Shown in pieces: positions 32,606 through 40,741 of a stretch of DNA of 43,857 nucleotides; position 1 is the first letter of the stretch; every line of letters starts with the position of its first letter. The translations under genes and the position numbers were made by a program. Under the pieces are notes generated by a model. The model did no database searches, was not told the DNA's origin, and worked only from the letters and a program-made list of their open reading frames with translations. This DNA is from Chloroflexota bacterium (lineage in GTDB: Bacteria > Chloroflexota > Anaerolineae > Anaerolineales > UBA11858), in NCBI GenBank assembly GCA_018648225.1, contig JABGRQ010000108.1, positions 1 to 43,857 of the forward strand, read 5' to 3'.

Positions 32606-34930
32606 TTAGTCCGCAGCAAGGAATGCTACCGCCCGCCCAACTGGATTATCCATGATTAATTCAAGGTGGTGGCCGGGCCGATAGCTTGAAACCTCGATCA
32701 GGCGCAAACTATTTTGCAGATGAACCTCATCAAGGGCAAATTCGATCAGACGGTTGGGGGTGTTGTAAAAGAAATCGCGATTAAAGATGACATCTTCATC
32801 ATCCAGATAAATTGCCAGCGGGTATATGCGCGCTTCCACCAAATCTTGGAAGAAGTGTGTCCCGAAGGATGGTTCCGGGGCAGGCCCAATTCCGGCTCCG
32901 GAAAGCTCAATCAGCGAGTCGGTATTATAAATTTCTGAGTAGCGGATATTGACACCCAGATCGGGGTTGCGTGTACCCCAGCGCCCAGGGCCAATGCAAA
33001 TGAAGGTGTCGTTTGCCAGTGCAGTGTTGAGGCGCCCGATAGTGCGCCCTAATTCGGCGCGCGCCGCCGAGGTGGGCAGTGCGAAATAGCCCTCGGGAGA
33101 TACATATAAAACATAGCGAATATTTTTCACTTTCCCTTGCGGCACCATGCGGCTGGTTGAGAAGATAATTGTATCTTCAGCCAGGTGTTCGGGGATATGC
33201 GCCTCTTCATCTTCAGCGTGGCTTTGTGGACGGCATTGCAAAATCGAAATGGTCAATTCCGGTGTCAGGTTTTGTAGTTCTTTTAGGCGGATAGTAAATT
33301 CCATATCTACAGGGGTTTTATAGTAATGTTCCAGCATCGTGAGAATGCGTTTCATCCGGTCGGCAAATTGGGTACGTTGAATCAATGTATCAAAAGTCAG
33401 CACAACATTTTGGACATCTTCATCTGAGAGCAATGAGCGGATGGGCATAAGATAGCCACCCTGATCAAGTTCGCCGATATAGCGTAGCAGCGGGTAACGC
33501 CGGTCGAGCACATTTTCGATTGGCAGGCTTTCAAAACGATTTTCTTTCAGATTGATCACATCGACAGCGTGCTGCGAGTATTGGCGAATCAGCTTGGGGG
33601 CTGATTCTGGGCGCAGATGGGGATGGCTGAGCGCCACCAGACGAGGATAATCGGTGCCCACGCGATCTACTGCCCGCGTGCCCATTCCCCAGACCAGGCG
33701 TAAAAAGCCATCTTCGCTGCGAATTTGAGGCGACCAGCGATAAAGATTGCGGCTGAAACCAACCCCGGCCGCGTGCGGGAAGTAGTAATCGCCATATTGC
33801 TCCCCCTCTACAACCTGAATCAAAATTGCCAACCGTTCGTCATAATCTTGCAGGCCCATGCTGCGGCGGTAGAGCAGCGCATCGGGGTTCAGGCCGCTGG
33901 CGAAAACATGAATAATCGCTTGCGTAAGATCGCGCAGATTTTGTTTGACTGAACCCTGATTAGGGCAAAATACGCTATCGTACTTTCCGGCAAAAGAGGT
34001 GCCAAAATTATCTTCCAGCAAACTGGATGAGCGCACAATTAGCGGTTTGTCCCCGACTTCGTCGAGCAAGGTGCGCAATTTTTCGAGAATATCATCCGGG
34101 AATTCGCCTTGCGTATATTCGGCTTGAATTGTGGGGTAGTCAGCGTGAATTTGCGCTTCAGATTTGTATTTTTGATCATTCCAGTGCAGCAAATTATTGT
34201 ATGTCATAAAGGCATACATTACATCGGAGCCGATGAAAAACGACTCTGGAATGCACAGCGAATCGCGAATATCATCTTCAGCAACTTCGCTAAGAATGCG
34301 CGCGGCCAGCAGCATCCCCGCTGCCTTTCCGCCAATTTTTCCCAGCCCAATTTTGCGCCTTCGAATTTCCATCAAATCGCTGGCTGTAAACCAGGCTTTG
34401 GCAATATTGATATAAGCCAGTTGATCGCTGATCATGCGGCGGATGAGTACAACGATCAACTCGTTGTAACGGTGTTGATAATGGGCTTTTTCTTCAGCAG
34501 GCAAGCGCTCAAGGGCCAGCGCGTGCTCAAAGAGCATTTCCTGGGGCGCCAGTTCCGGATTGAAGGACACTTCAATCTCATCTGGGCGTGAGCCGCGTTC
34601 GGCGACAACATCTTTGACAATGCGTTCGAAATCTTCGTAACGCAAGTTGTAGGCAAAATAAAAATCGGTGAGATGCGTGCGGATGCGCGACATGCGCGTT
34701 TCCCAAATCTCCTCAGTTTCTTCCCAGAGCGGATCGTGCAACCCCTCGCGCGCCTGCGATTGAATCGCTTTTTCGCGTACTTCGGCCTCGAAATTTTTGG
34801 GCGAGATAATTCCGCGTTCAAAAAGCTCGCGACGCATACGGGCGCGAATCCGCGTGCGCAAAATTGGGTATTGCGCCAAGGCCAAGTGAATGCGTAAAGA
34901 TCGGTCGGTGGATGGGCTGGGTAATGTCAT
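32606..34930 (-). CDS. PEP-synthase-like ATP-grasp protein without His domain
   Basis: This 774-aa protein has an N-terminal helical region (1-195) with no family that I recognise. The middle (about 200-560) matches the PEP/pyruvate-binding ATP-grasp part of PPDK and PEP synthase: GLGKIGGKAAGMLLA, PLIVRSSSLLEDNFG, SFAGKYDSVF, ILIQVVEGEQYG, DRVGTDYPRLVAL and SILQCRPQS. The phospho-His swivelling domain and the C-terminal PEP barrel are missing. The last 160 residues (FICIGPGRWGTRNPDLG) are another conserved unit. It could be a phosphotransferase regulator or an ATP-using enzyme of other specificity. AGGAAAAC before ATG 34930. It is in an operon with the kinase. Confidence 0.75.
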   Translation of the reverse strand: MTLPSPSTDRSLRIHLALAQYPILRTRIRARMRRELFERGIISPKNFEAEVREKAIQSQAREGLHDPLWEETEEIWETRMSRIRTHLTDFYFAYNLRYEDFERIVKDVVAERGSRPDEIEVSFNPELAPQEMLFEHALALERLPAEEKAHYQHRYNELIVVLIRRMISDQLAYINIAKAWFTASDLMEIRRRKIGLGKIGGKAAGMLLAARILSEVAEDDIRDSLCIPESFFIGSDVMYAFMTYNNLLHWNDQKYKSEAQIHADYPTIQAEYTQGEFPDDILEKLRTLLDEVGDKPLIVRSSSLLEDNFGTSFAGKYDSVFCPNQGSVKQNLRDLTQAIIHVFASGLNPDALLYRRSMGLQDYDERLAILIQVVEGEQYGDYYFPHAAGVGFSRNLYRWSPQIRSEDGFLRLVWGMGTRAVDRVGTDYPRLVALSHPHLRPESAPKLIRQYSQHAVDVINLKENRFESLPIENVLDRRYPLLRYIGELDQGGYLMPIRSLLSDEDVQNVVLTFDTLIQRTQFADRMKRILTMLEHYYKTPVDMEFTIRLKELQNLTPELTISILQCRPQSHAEDEEAHIPEHLAEDTIIFSTSRMVPQGKVKNIRYVLYVSPEGYFALPTSAARAELGRTIGRLNTALANDTFICIGPGRWGTRNPDLGVNIRYSEIYNTDSLIELSGAGIGPAPEPSFGTHFFQDLVEARIYPLAIYLDDEDVIFNRDFFYNTPNRLIEFALDEVHLQNSLRLIEVSSYRPGHHLELIMDNPVGRAVAFLAAD

Positions 34931-34963
34931 GTTTTCCTAAAATCGCAACTGCAAGCGGAAAAC

Positions 34964-35018
34964 TCGAAAAATAGGGGTGTGCGGGTTACCAAGTAACCCG
35001 CACACCCCTATTTTTCGA
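34964..35018. terminator. 26-bp palindrome downstream of dnaN (repeat-related)
   Basis: TCGAAAAATAGGGGTGTGCG onward at 34964-34989 pairs perfectly with 34993-35018, loop CAA, T-run at the end. It can terminate dnaN transcription and shares 15 arm bases with the element at 28485. Confidence 0.85.
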
Positions 35019-35097
35019 AAATTTTCCACGACGCGGCGAAAGCCCTATAAGGCCCGAAGCCGCAATGGCTTTGGATGAAAACGAAACACAGGTGAAA

Positions 35098-36231
35098 TTA
35101 ATTCCCCAGGTGCATGGGCATAATGACGTGCAAAAAATCCCGATTACTTACCGGGCGCAACATGCCTGGGCTGGTGTCGGCGGTAGTTTCAAGCGCAACC
35201 GTTGGCGTTTTCATCACCTCCAGCGCCTCGCGCAAGAAACGCACATTGAAGGCAATCAGCACTGGCGGCCCCTCAATTGAAGCATCCACCACCGCCTGGC
35301 TGGAGCCGGTTTCCTCCGATTGGCCGGAAATTTCCACCGTGCCGGGTTGCAGTTCGCCCCCTGGGGTGATGCTCACCCGCGCAATCAGCGTGCCTTCGCG
35401 GGCGAAAATCTCGGCTTGTTTGCAGGCTTTCAAGAATGCATCGGTTGAAAGTACGGTACGGGTTTGGTGGCCGCGGGGGATGATTTGCTCGTAATCGGGG
35501 AAATTCCCCTCGATGAGTTGGGAAGCCAGCTCAACATTTTTTGTGCGGAAAATCACGCGCCCGCTCTGGGGTGGCAGCATCATTGTGACGGTTTCACTGC
35601 CATCGGAGCTGATCCTGGCTAATTCGCTCAACGCCCGAGCGGGAATCACCGCTTTGATGGGTTGCCCCACCGGGGAGGAAAGTTCCGCCGAGCGTACCGA
35701 TAATCGGAAGCCATCCGCGGAGGCAAAGGTCATCTTGTCGCCCTCCACATTCAGCAATACCCCGGTGAGAATAGGGCGGGCTTCATCATTCGAAGCCGCA
35801 AAGACCACCTGCTGAATCATCTCTTTGAGATCGGCCACATTGAGTTGGATGCCGTCCCGCATGTCGGGGGTGGGCATGGGGGGGAATTCTTGCGCATCGA
35901 TACACTTCATATCCGTGGTGGATGAGCCGCAGCGCACATTCATCGTTTGTGAGCGAATATCGAGGTTCATGCTGACTTGACTAGAGGGCAAGGTATTGAT
36001 TAAATCGGTAAACGTGCGCGCCGGTACTGTGGTGGAGCCTTCTTCCTCAATCTTGGCGCCAATCCAGCAGGTGATGCCCAGTTCCAGGTTGGTTGCCGAA
36101 AGGCGTAAACGCCCTTCATCGGTGGCGACCAGAATATTGCCCAGCACTGGCAGTGTGCTGCGCGGGGAAACTGCACGCGATACGATATTCAAACCATGGG
36201 TGAGATTCTCTTGCAGAACAGAAACTTTCAT
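35098..36231 (-). CDS. dnaN: DNA polymerase III beta sliding clamp
   Basis: This 377-aa protein is the normal length for the clamp, which rings DNA and holds the polymerase. The N-terminal MKVSVLQENLTHGLNIVSRAV, mid TDMKCIDAQEFPPMP and the C-terminal SNRDFLHVIMPMHL are characteristic. Three similar clamp domains of about 125 residues follow each other. GAGGAGAGAGC lies before the ATG. Unusually there is no dnaA or recF beside it, and I see no cluster of DnaA boxes upstream. Confidence 0.97.
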   Translation of the reverse strand: MKVSVLQENLTHGLNIVSRAVSPRSTLPVLGNILVATDEGRLRLSATNLELGITCWIGAKIEEEGSTTVPARTFTDLINTLPSSQVSMNLDIRSQTMNVRCGSSTTDMKCIDAQEFPPMPTPDMRDGIQLNVADLKEMIQQVVFAASNDEARPILTGVLLNVEGDKMTFASADGFRLSVRSAELSSPVGQPIKAVIPARALSELARISSDGSETVTMMLPPQSGRVIFRTKNVELASQLIEGNFPDYEQIIPRGHQTRTVLSTDAFLKACKQAEIFAREGTLIARVSITPGGELQPGTVEISGQSEETGSSQAVVDASIEGPPVLIAFNVRFLREALEVMKTPTVALETTADTSPGMLRPVSNRDFLHVIMPMHLGN

Positions 36232-36366
36232 GTTGCTCTCTCCTCAATGGGTATGCTGTTAAAGCCTTGCGGTACGAGTAGTGTTGTGCTACGAGTATAC
36301 AACGGGAAGCGCAAAAACTCCAGTTCGAGGCCTTATCTGAGACTGAAACGCACCACGCCGATTGCC

Positions 36367-36615
36367 TCAGGCTAGCGTTTCGAGTTTCTGATTTAAAACT
36401 GTGTTGGAGGGTTCAACGAGAACATCGCCATCGGGGAAGATAATGGTTGGCACACTGCGATTGCCATTGTTGAGTTTTTCAACCTGGGCGCGTGCCTTGT
36501 CGTCGTTACTAATGTTGATCCATTCGTAGTCAGCGTTTGCTTTGTCGAGCACGCGTTTCGCTCGATGGCAGTCTGGACACCACGCTGTTGCGTAGACGAT
36601 GATTTTTTGGCTCAT
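36367..36615 (-). CDS. Glutaredoxin-like protein (CPDC)
   Basis: This 82-aa thioredoxin-fold protein has an active site C13-P-D-C16 in TAWCPDCHRA, the cis-Pro loop SVPTIIFPDG and the C-terminal EPSNTVLNQKL. The size and CPDC suit a glutaredoxin/mycoredoxin-like disulphide reductase. It starts 11 bp after a 38-aa membrane protein gene and is probably the third gene of the operon from 37140. Confidence 0.9.
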   Translation of the reverse strand: MSQKIIVYATAWCPDCHRAKRVLDKANADYEWINISNDDKARAQVEKLNNGNRSVPTIIFPDGDVLVEPSNTVLNQKLETLA

Positions 36616-36626
36616 GGCAGCCTGAT

Positions 36627-36743
36627 TTACTGGATGAAAGTTAGCACGGATGGGAGTATCATAGCGAGAATAATTAAAACGCCAATAATAAGCATAACCG
36701 TTTGCGATGTTGATCGTCTTCTTTTTGCTTGTTTTTTAGCCAT
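36627..36743 (-). CDS. 38-aa single-pass membrane protein
   Basis: A basic head (MAKKQAKRRRSTSQ) and one helix (VMLIIGVLIILAMILPSVL) ending TFIQ. Its ATG overlaps the stop of the response regulator (ATGGCTAA), and AAGGA lies about eight bases upstream, inside the regulator's last codons. The positive-inside rule puts the N-terminus in the cytoplasm. No family recognised. Confidence 0.7.
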   Translation of the reverse strand: MAKKQAKRRRSTSQTVMLIIGVLIILAMILPSVLTFIQ

Positions 36744-37140
36744 TTTTTGATTTCCTTTCTATAAATTGATTACGGCTTTGTATAGCCTGTGCTATTTTAT
36801 CCTCTAATTCGTCAATGGTCACTGGTTTAAATAGGTATGCATCCGCGCCCAACCCAACCGCCTCATTAATCACCGTATCGGTGACTTCAGAGGAGAGCAT
36901 AATCACCGGAAGCGCATCTAAATCGGCGCGGCTGCGGATATATTTGAGTAAATCGATGCCGGTAACAATGGGCATGTTAATATCTAAAAGGATAATATCG
37001 GGTTTTTCTCCGGCCAGCAGCGTTTTGGCAGCCCGTTTGCAATCGAAAAAGGAGCGCGTTTCATAATCCAGCAGGCGCAGCATCAAACGAATGGCCTGGA
37101 TCATTTCCCCATCGTCTTCGACATACCATGCAGTTTTCAT
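36736..37140 (-). CDS. Single-domain response regulator
   Basis: This 134-aa CheY-like receiver has acidic D9/D10, phospho-acceptor D53 (LLDINMP), S83-region VIMLSSE and Lys in YLFKPV. There is no output domain. It starts with CAGGAT before ATG 37140 and leads an operon with the 38-aa membrane protein and the glutaredoxin. Its partner kinase is not in the window. Confidence 0.9.
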   Translation of the reverse strand: MKTAWYVEDDGEMIQAIRLMLRLLDYETRSFFDCKRAAKTLLAGEKPDIILLDINMPIVTGIDLLKYIRSRADLDALPVIMLSSEVTDTVINEAVGLGADAYLFKPVTIDELEDKIAQAIQSRNQFIERKSKNG

Positions 37141-37156
37141 AATATCCTGATACTCC

Positions 37157-37218
37157 AGGTGACAGGCACTTTGCTTACTCGCTTTGCACGAAATACTACA
37201 CGAAAGTGCCTGTCACCT
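37157..37218. repeat. 16-bp inverted repeat after uvrC
   Basis: AGGTGACAGGCACTTT at 37157-37172 is exactly inverted at 37203-37218, with a 30-nt spacer. There is no T-run, so a simple terminator is unlikely. Confidence 0.7.
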
Positions 37219-37222
37219 TTAG

Positions 37223-39097
37223 CTACTGTAAATGCGCTTTGACGGCGGCAGCGGCGTTGACGTTCATTTTGGGTGCGGCAGCGAGTTCTTTTTCGGAGGC
37301 CTGGCGGATGGCGTTGATGGAGCCGAAGTGTTGCATCAAGGCTTTGCGGCGTGCCGGGCCAATGCCGGGGATGGTGTCGAGTTGGGATGTGATCCCCAAG
37401 CGGGAGCGCTGCTTGCGGTGAGCCGTGATAGCGAAACGGTGCGCTTCGTCGCGGATGCGCTGCACGAGATAGAGTCCCTCGGATTTGCGGGAGAGCAAAA
37501 TAGGGCGCGGCTCTCCGGGGGTAAATAACTCTTCCTCACGTTTTGCCAACCCCACCACAGGCACCACATCAACCAGCCCAAATTCATCCAACACCTTGAC
37601 GGCACGACTCAACTGTCCTTTGCCACCATCCACAATCAACAAATCGGGCAGAGCGGAAAAAGACGCATCGGGTTTCTTGGCTCCGGGGCTGTCATCCTGC
37701 TTCAACTCTTCGGCGGCCTGCCAGCGGCGGAAGCGGCGCATGAGTACTTCTTCCATGCTGGCGAAATCGTCGGGGCCGACCACATTTTTGATGTTGAAGC
37801 GGCGGTAGTGCTGTTTGTTGGGCACGCCCTGTTCGAAAACGACCATGCTGCCGACCATGGCTGTGCCTTGTGTGTTGGAAATATCGTAACACTCGATGCG
37901 GGCGGGCGCTTTGGGCAGATTGAGGGCTTCATGCAGTTCAGCCAGCGCCTGAGTTTGGCGGTGTTCGTCGCTTTCCCATTGGGTTTTGAGTGCCTTGAGC
38001 GTTTCGGCGGCGTTCTCAGCGGCCATTTGCACCAGTTCGCGCTTTTGGCCGCGCTTGGGAATTTTGATTTTTACTTTTTTGCCCGAACGTCGGTTTTCCA
38101 GCCATTGGTGGATAATTTTGGTTTCTTCGACTTCGTGGGGTAGCAATACCTGGGGCGGAATGCTGGGGCTTTGGTCGTAGAATTGTTTGACAAATTCGCC
38201 CATTATGTTGGCGTCGGGGGTATCGTCGGTGCCTTCCATGAGGAAGTACTCACGCCCGATGAGCCTGCCGTTGCGGATGAAGAAAACCTGCACGCAGGCT
38301 TCACGCTCGGAGCGCGCCAGGGCGATCACATCGGTATCTTCGTAATCTGATGATAGCACAATTTTTTGCCGGGCAACGATATGCTGGATGGCGTCGATCT
38401 GGTCGCGTAGCGCAGCGGCTTGCTCGAAGCGTAGCTCGTTGGCCGCGGTCTGCATATCACCACGCAACCGATTGACAATGCCGTCGGTGCGCCCGCGCAA
38501 AAATTCGCCCAAACTGCCGATCATGGCGCGGTATTCGTCTTTGCTGATGGCCCCAATGCACGGCCCGACGCAGAGCTTGATGTCGTAGTATAGGCAGGCG
38601 CGCGTATCTTCGCCGGTGATTTCGCGGTTGCAGGTGAGGTAAGGGAAGATGCGCCGCAGCACATCCAAAGTTTGATGCACCGCCCATACGCCGGTATACG
38701 GCCCGAAGTATTGCGCCCCGTCTTCGACTACGCGGCGGGTAACGGTGACTTTAGGGTAATCTTCCCCCCAATGGAGTTTGATGTAGGGATAGCGTTTATC
38801 ATCCTTCAGGCGCACGTTATAGAAGGGCTTGTGCTTTTTGATCAGGTTCATCTCCAGGATCAGGGCTTCCAATTCGGAGCCGACTACGATCCATTCGATG
38901 TCGCGGATCTTATGCACCAATTGGCGCGTGCGCGGATGATCTTGCCCCCCGCTGTTGAAGTACGAGCGCACGCGGCTGCGCAGATTGACGGCCTTGCCCA
39001 CGTAGACGACTTTTCCGGCTTCGTTTTTCATCAGATAGCAGCCGGTTTTGGTGGGCAGGGTGTCTAATATGCCCTGAAGTTGATCGGAGATTTGCAT
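37223..39097 (-). CDS. uvrC: Excinuclease ABC subunit C
   Basis: This 624-aa protein has a GIY-YIG domain near the N-terminus (GCYLMKNEAGKVVYVGKAV) for the 3' cut, Cys residues in YLTCNREI and ACLYYDIKLCVGPC that may bind a cluster or metal, a UVR motif (RFEQAAALRDQIDAI), the RNase H-like 5' nuclease domain (IECYDISNTQGT, LLIVDGGKGQL) and C-terminal helix-hairpin-helix repeats (TIPGIGPARRKALMQHFGS). It makes both cuts in nucleotide excision repair. No Shine-Dalgarno; an extended -10 ends seven bases before the ATG. Confidence 0.97.
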   Translation of the reverse strand: MQISDQLQGILDTLPTKTGCYLMKNEAGKVVYVGKAVNLRSRVRSYFNSGGQDHPRTRQLVHKIRDIEWIVVGSELEALILEMNLIKKHKPFYNVRLKDDKRYPYIKLHWGEDYPKVTVTRRVVEDGAQYFGPYTGVWAVHQTLDVLRRIFPYLTCNREITGEDTRACLYYDIKLCVGPCIGAISKDEYRAMIGSLGEFLRGRTDGIVNRLRGDMQTAANELRFEQAAALRDQIDAIQHIVARQKIVLSSDYEDTDVIALARSEREACVQVFFIRNGRLIGREYFLMEGTDDTPDANIMGEFVKQFYDQSPSIPPQVLLPHEVEETKIIHQWLENRRSGKKVKIKIPKRGQKRELVQMAAENAAETLKALKTQWESDEHRQTQALAELHEALNLPKAPARIECYDISNTQGTAMVGSMVVFEQGVPNKQHYRRFNIKNVVGPDDFASMEEVLMRRFRRWQAAEELKQDDSPGAKKPDASFSALPDLLIVDGGKGQLSRAVKVLDEFGLVDVVPVVGLAKREEELFTPGEPRPILLSRKSEGLYLVQRIRDEAHRFAITAHRKQRSRLGITSQLDTIPGIGPARRKALMQHFGSINAIRQASEKELAAAPKMNVNAAAAVKAHLQ

Positions 39098-39104
39098 CGT
39101 GGGG

Positions 39105-39113
39105 ATTCTATCA
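39105..39113 (-). promoter_or_regulatory. Extended -10 close to the uvrC start
   Basis: TGATAGAAT on the minus strand ends seven bases before ATG 39097. No -35 is seen; a dispersed repeat begins 10 bp further up. Confidence 0.5.
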
Positions 39114-39122
39114 TATCGTTTT

Positions 39123-39206
39123 TAACGCCAGGGCGCGAAGAAGCAAAGTCGCAAAGATTTTCCAGGTTTTTTCTTTGCGGCTCCGCGTCTTCGCGCCCTG
39201 GCGTTA
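39123..39206. repeat. Dispersed palindromic repeat (GGGCGCGAAGA/TCTTCGCGCCC)
   Basis: TAACGCCAGGGCGCGAAGA is perfectly inverted at the other end, with GCAAAG/CTTTGC units inside and an AT-rich centre. About 84 bp, between the MFS gene stop and uvrC. Confidence 0.75.
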
Positions 39207-39211
39207 TGTTT

Positions 39212-40555
39212 TTATCCTTCGTCGTGGTCGGGAAGGATGTCTTCGGCGTTGCGGATATAAGGGATGAAATACCCCATCAGGCCCCCCAGCGCGGCAGCCA
39301 GACCCACAAACGCGATTAACACCCCCATGCCTGCGCCGGGGCCGGTGCCGAAAAGCGGACCAAAAACCGCGGCTAACCCGCTGGAAGATTGCATGGCCGG
39401 TTCCATAACGAAGTCGGCCAGCGTGCCGCCGATGATGGGCGAGATCGGCTGTGCAAACCAGGCAATCAACCGCCGCGCCGAGAAAACGCGCCCCTGCAAG
39501 TCGGGGGAAACTTTGCTTTGCCAGATGGCCTGATTGGATGTGTTGATGAGCGGGAAGAAGAGCGCGGCTACGCCCATCACAACAATCCACAGCGTTGGCC
39601 CGGCATCCAGGCCCATCAAGGCGAATAAAATACCGCTCATCATCCAGCCCAAAAGTACACCATGCACGCGGCGCTTGAATCCGCCCCAGGCGCTGATGAT
39701 GACCGCCCCTAAAATACCACCCACGGCCCCGGCAGTTTGCACCGAGCCGAAGATGAGGCTGTCTTGTCCGGTGCGCGCCAGAATCATAGGCGCAAAAACG
39801 GTAAAGCCAATGCCGCTAAACAGATTGCCGAAGAAAAAGATGATCTGCAAACCGAGCAGGCTGGGGCGCTCAAAGATGTATTTGAAGCCGTACAATCCTT
39901 CTTGCCAGAGACTGCCGGAGGCTTTTTCGCCTTCGGTGGTCTGTTTGGGCTGCGGAATGTAGACCAGGAGCAGCGCCCCAATGGCAAAGAAAAACGTAAC
40001 CAGGTCAATCAGCATAATCAGTGCGAAGCTATCAAAGGGGCCATCCAAACTGAGCGCCAAAACCGCGCCAGCCAGCATGGGAGCCAACACGCCCGGCCCG
40101 GCTTCAACCATGGACATCATGCCGTTGGCGCGCCCGTATTGCTCTTTGGGAACCATCGTGGTGATAGCCGCAGAATAGGCAGGCCATTGGAAGGTATTCC
40201 CGAGGCCATTGACAACCGCGGCAACATAGAGATGCCAGAATTCCAAATGTCCCGTAGAATAGAGAATCAAAATGCCTGCTGTGGAGAGTACCGCGCCCAA
40301 ATCGCTGAGCATCATCATCAGCTTGCGGTTGTAGCGATCCACCATCGCCCCAGCGATGGGCGAAAGTAGTAGAAACGGTGTGATAAATGCCACCTGCATC
40401 AACCCCATTGCCGTGGCGCTCTCGGTTTGTTTATACATCCACAATGTCATACCGAAGTTGGTCATCATTGAGGCTAACACCGAGATAATCTGTCCCAGCC
40501 AGACAATGCTGAAGCCTAGCATCCCGGTGGGGCGTTTTTGCGTTGGTTGTTGCAT
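39212..40555 (-). CDS. MFS exporter (MFS_3/EntS-like)
   Basis: This 447-aa protein has about 12 helices. The loop motif GAMVDRYNRKLMMMLSD (helix 2-3) and a second DxxGRV-like stretch, SPDLQGRVFSARR, are typical of multidrug or siderophore exporters of the EntS/MFS_3 group. The C-terminus is charged (EDILPDHDEG). AAGGAG seven bases before ATG 40555 decides the start over a frame opening at 40597. Transcribed alone; substrate unknown. Confidence 0.9.
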   Translation of the reverse strand: MQQPTQKRPTGMLGFSIVWLGQIISVLASMMTNFGMTLWMYKQTESATAMGLMQVAFITPFLLLSPIAGAMVDRYNRKLMMMLSDLGAVLSTAGILILYSTGHLEFWHLYVAAVVNGLGNTFQWPAYSAAITTMVPKEQYGRANGMMSMVEAGPGVLAPMLAGAVLALSLDGPFDSFALIMLIDLVTFFFAIGALLLVYIPQPKQTTEGEKASGSLWQEGLYGFKYIFERPSLLGLQIIFFFGNLFSGIGFTVFAPMILARTGQDSLIFGSVQTAGAVGGILGAVIISAWGGFKRRVHGVLLGWMMSGILFALMGLDAGPTLWIVVMGVAALFFPLINTSNQAIWQSKVSPDLQGRVFSARRLIAWFAQPISPIIGGTLADFVMEPAMQSSSGLAAVFGPLFGTGPGAGMGVLIAFVGLAAALGGLMGYFIPYIRNAEDILPDHDEG

Positions 40556-40590
40556 GGGGGCACTCCTTGTTGAGTATTTTTTGCGCACGA

Positions 40591-40650
40591 CCCTCACCCT
40601 GACCTTCGCTATCTCTTCGTTTTGCTCAGAGCTTCGGCTCAGGGTGAGGG
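40591..40650. repeat. CCCTCACCCTGA/TCAGGGTGAGGG palindromic repeat
   Basis: Perfect 12-bp inverted ends, with CTTCG/GCTTCGG units inside. It lies upstream of the MFS exporter and may overlap its promoter. Confidence 0.7.
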
Positions 40651-40685
40651 CGATGTAGTGTAAAGTCTGATTTTATCCCTTACGT

Positions 40686-40719
40686 AGAAGGCGCACAAGC
40701 CAACACTTGTGCGCCTTCT
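40686..40719 (-). terminator. Hairpin ending the SHOCT operon
   Basis: AGAAGGCGCACAAG and CTTGTGCGCCTTCT, loop 6 nt, 22 bp after the last operon gene. The T-run on the minus strand is weak. Confidence 0.65.
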
Positions 40720-40741
40720 GGCATGGAGGAATAAGTTGTTT

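Noticed and set aside
36232-36366. Replication origin upstream of dnaN
   Set aside because: No cluster of TTATCCACA-like boxes and no AT-rich unwinding region; dnaA is absent.
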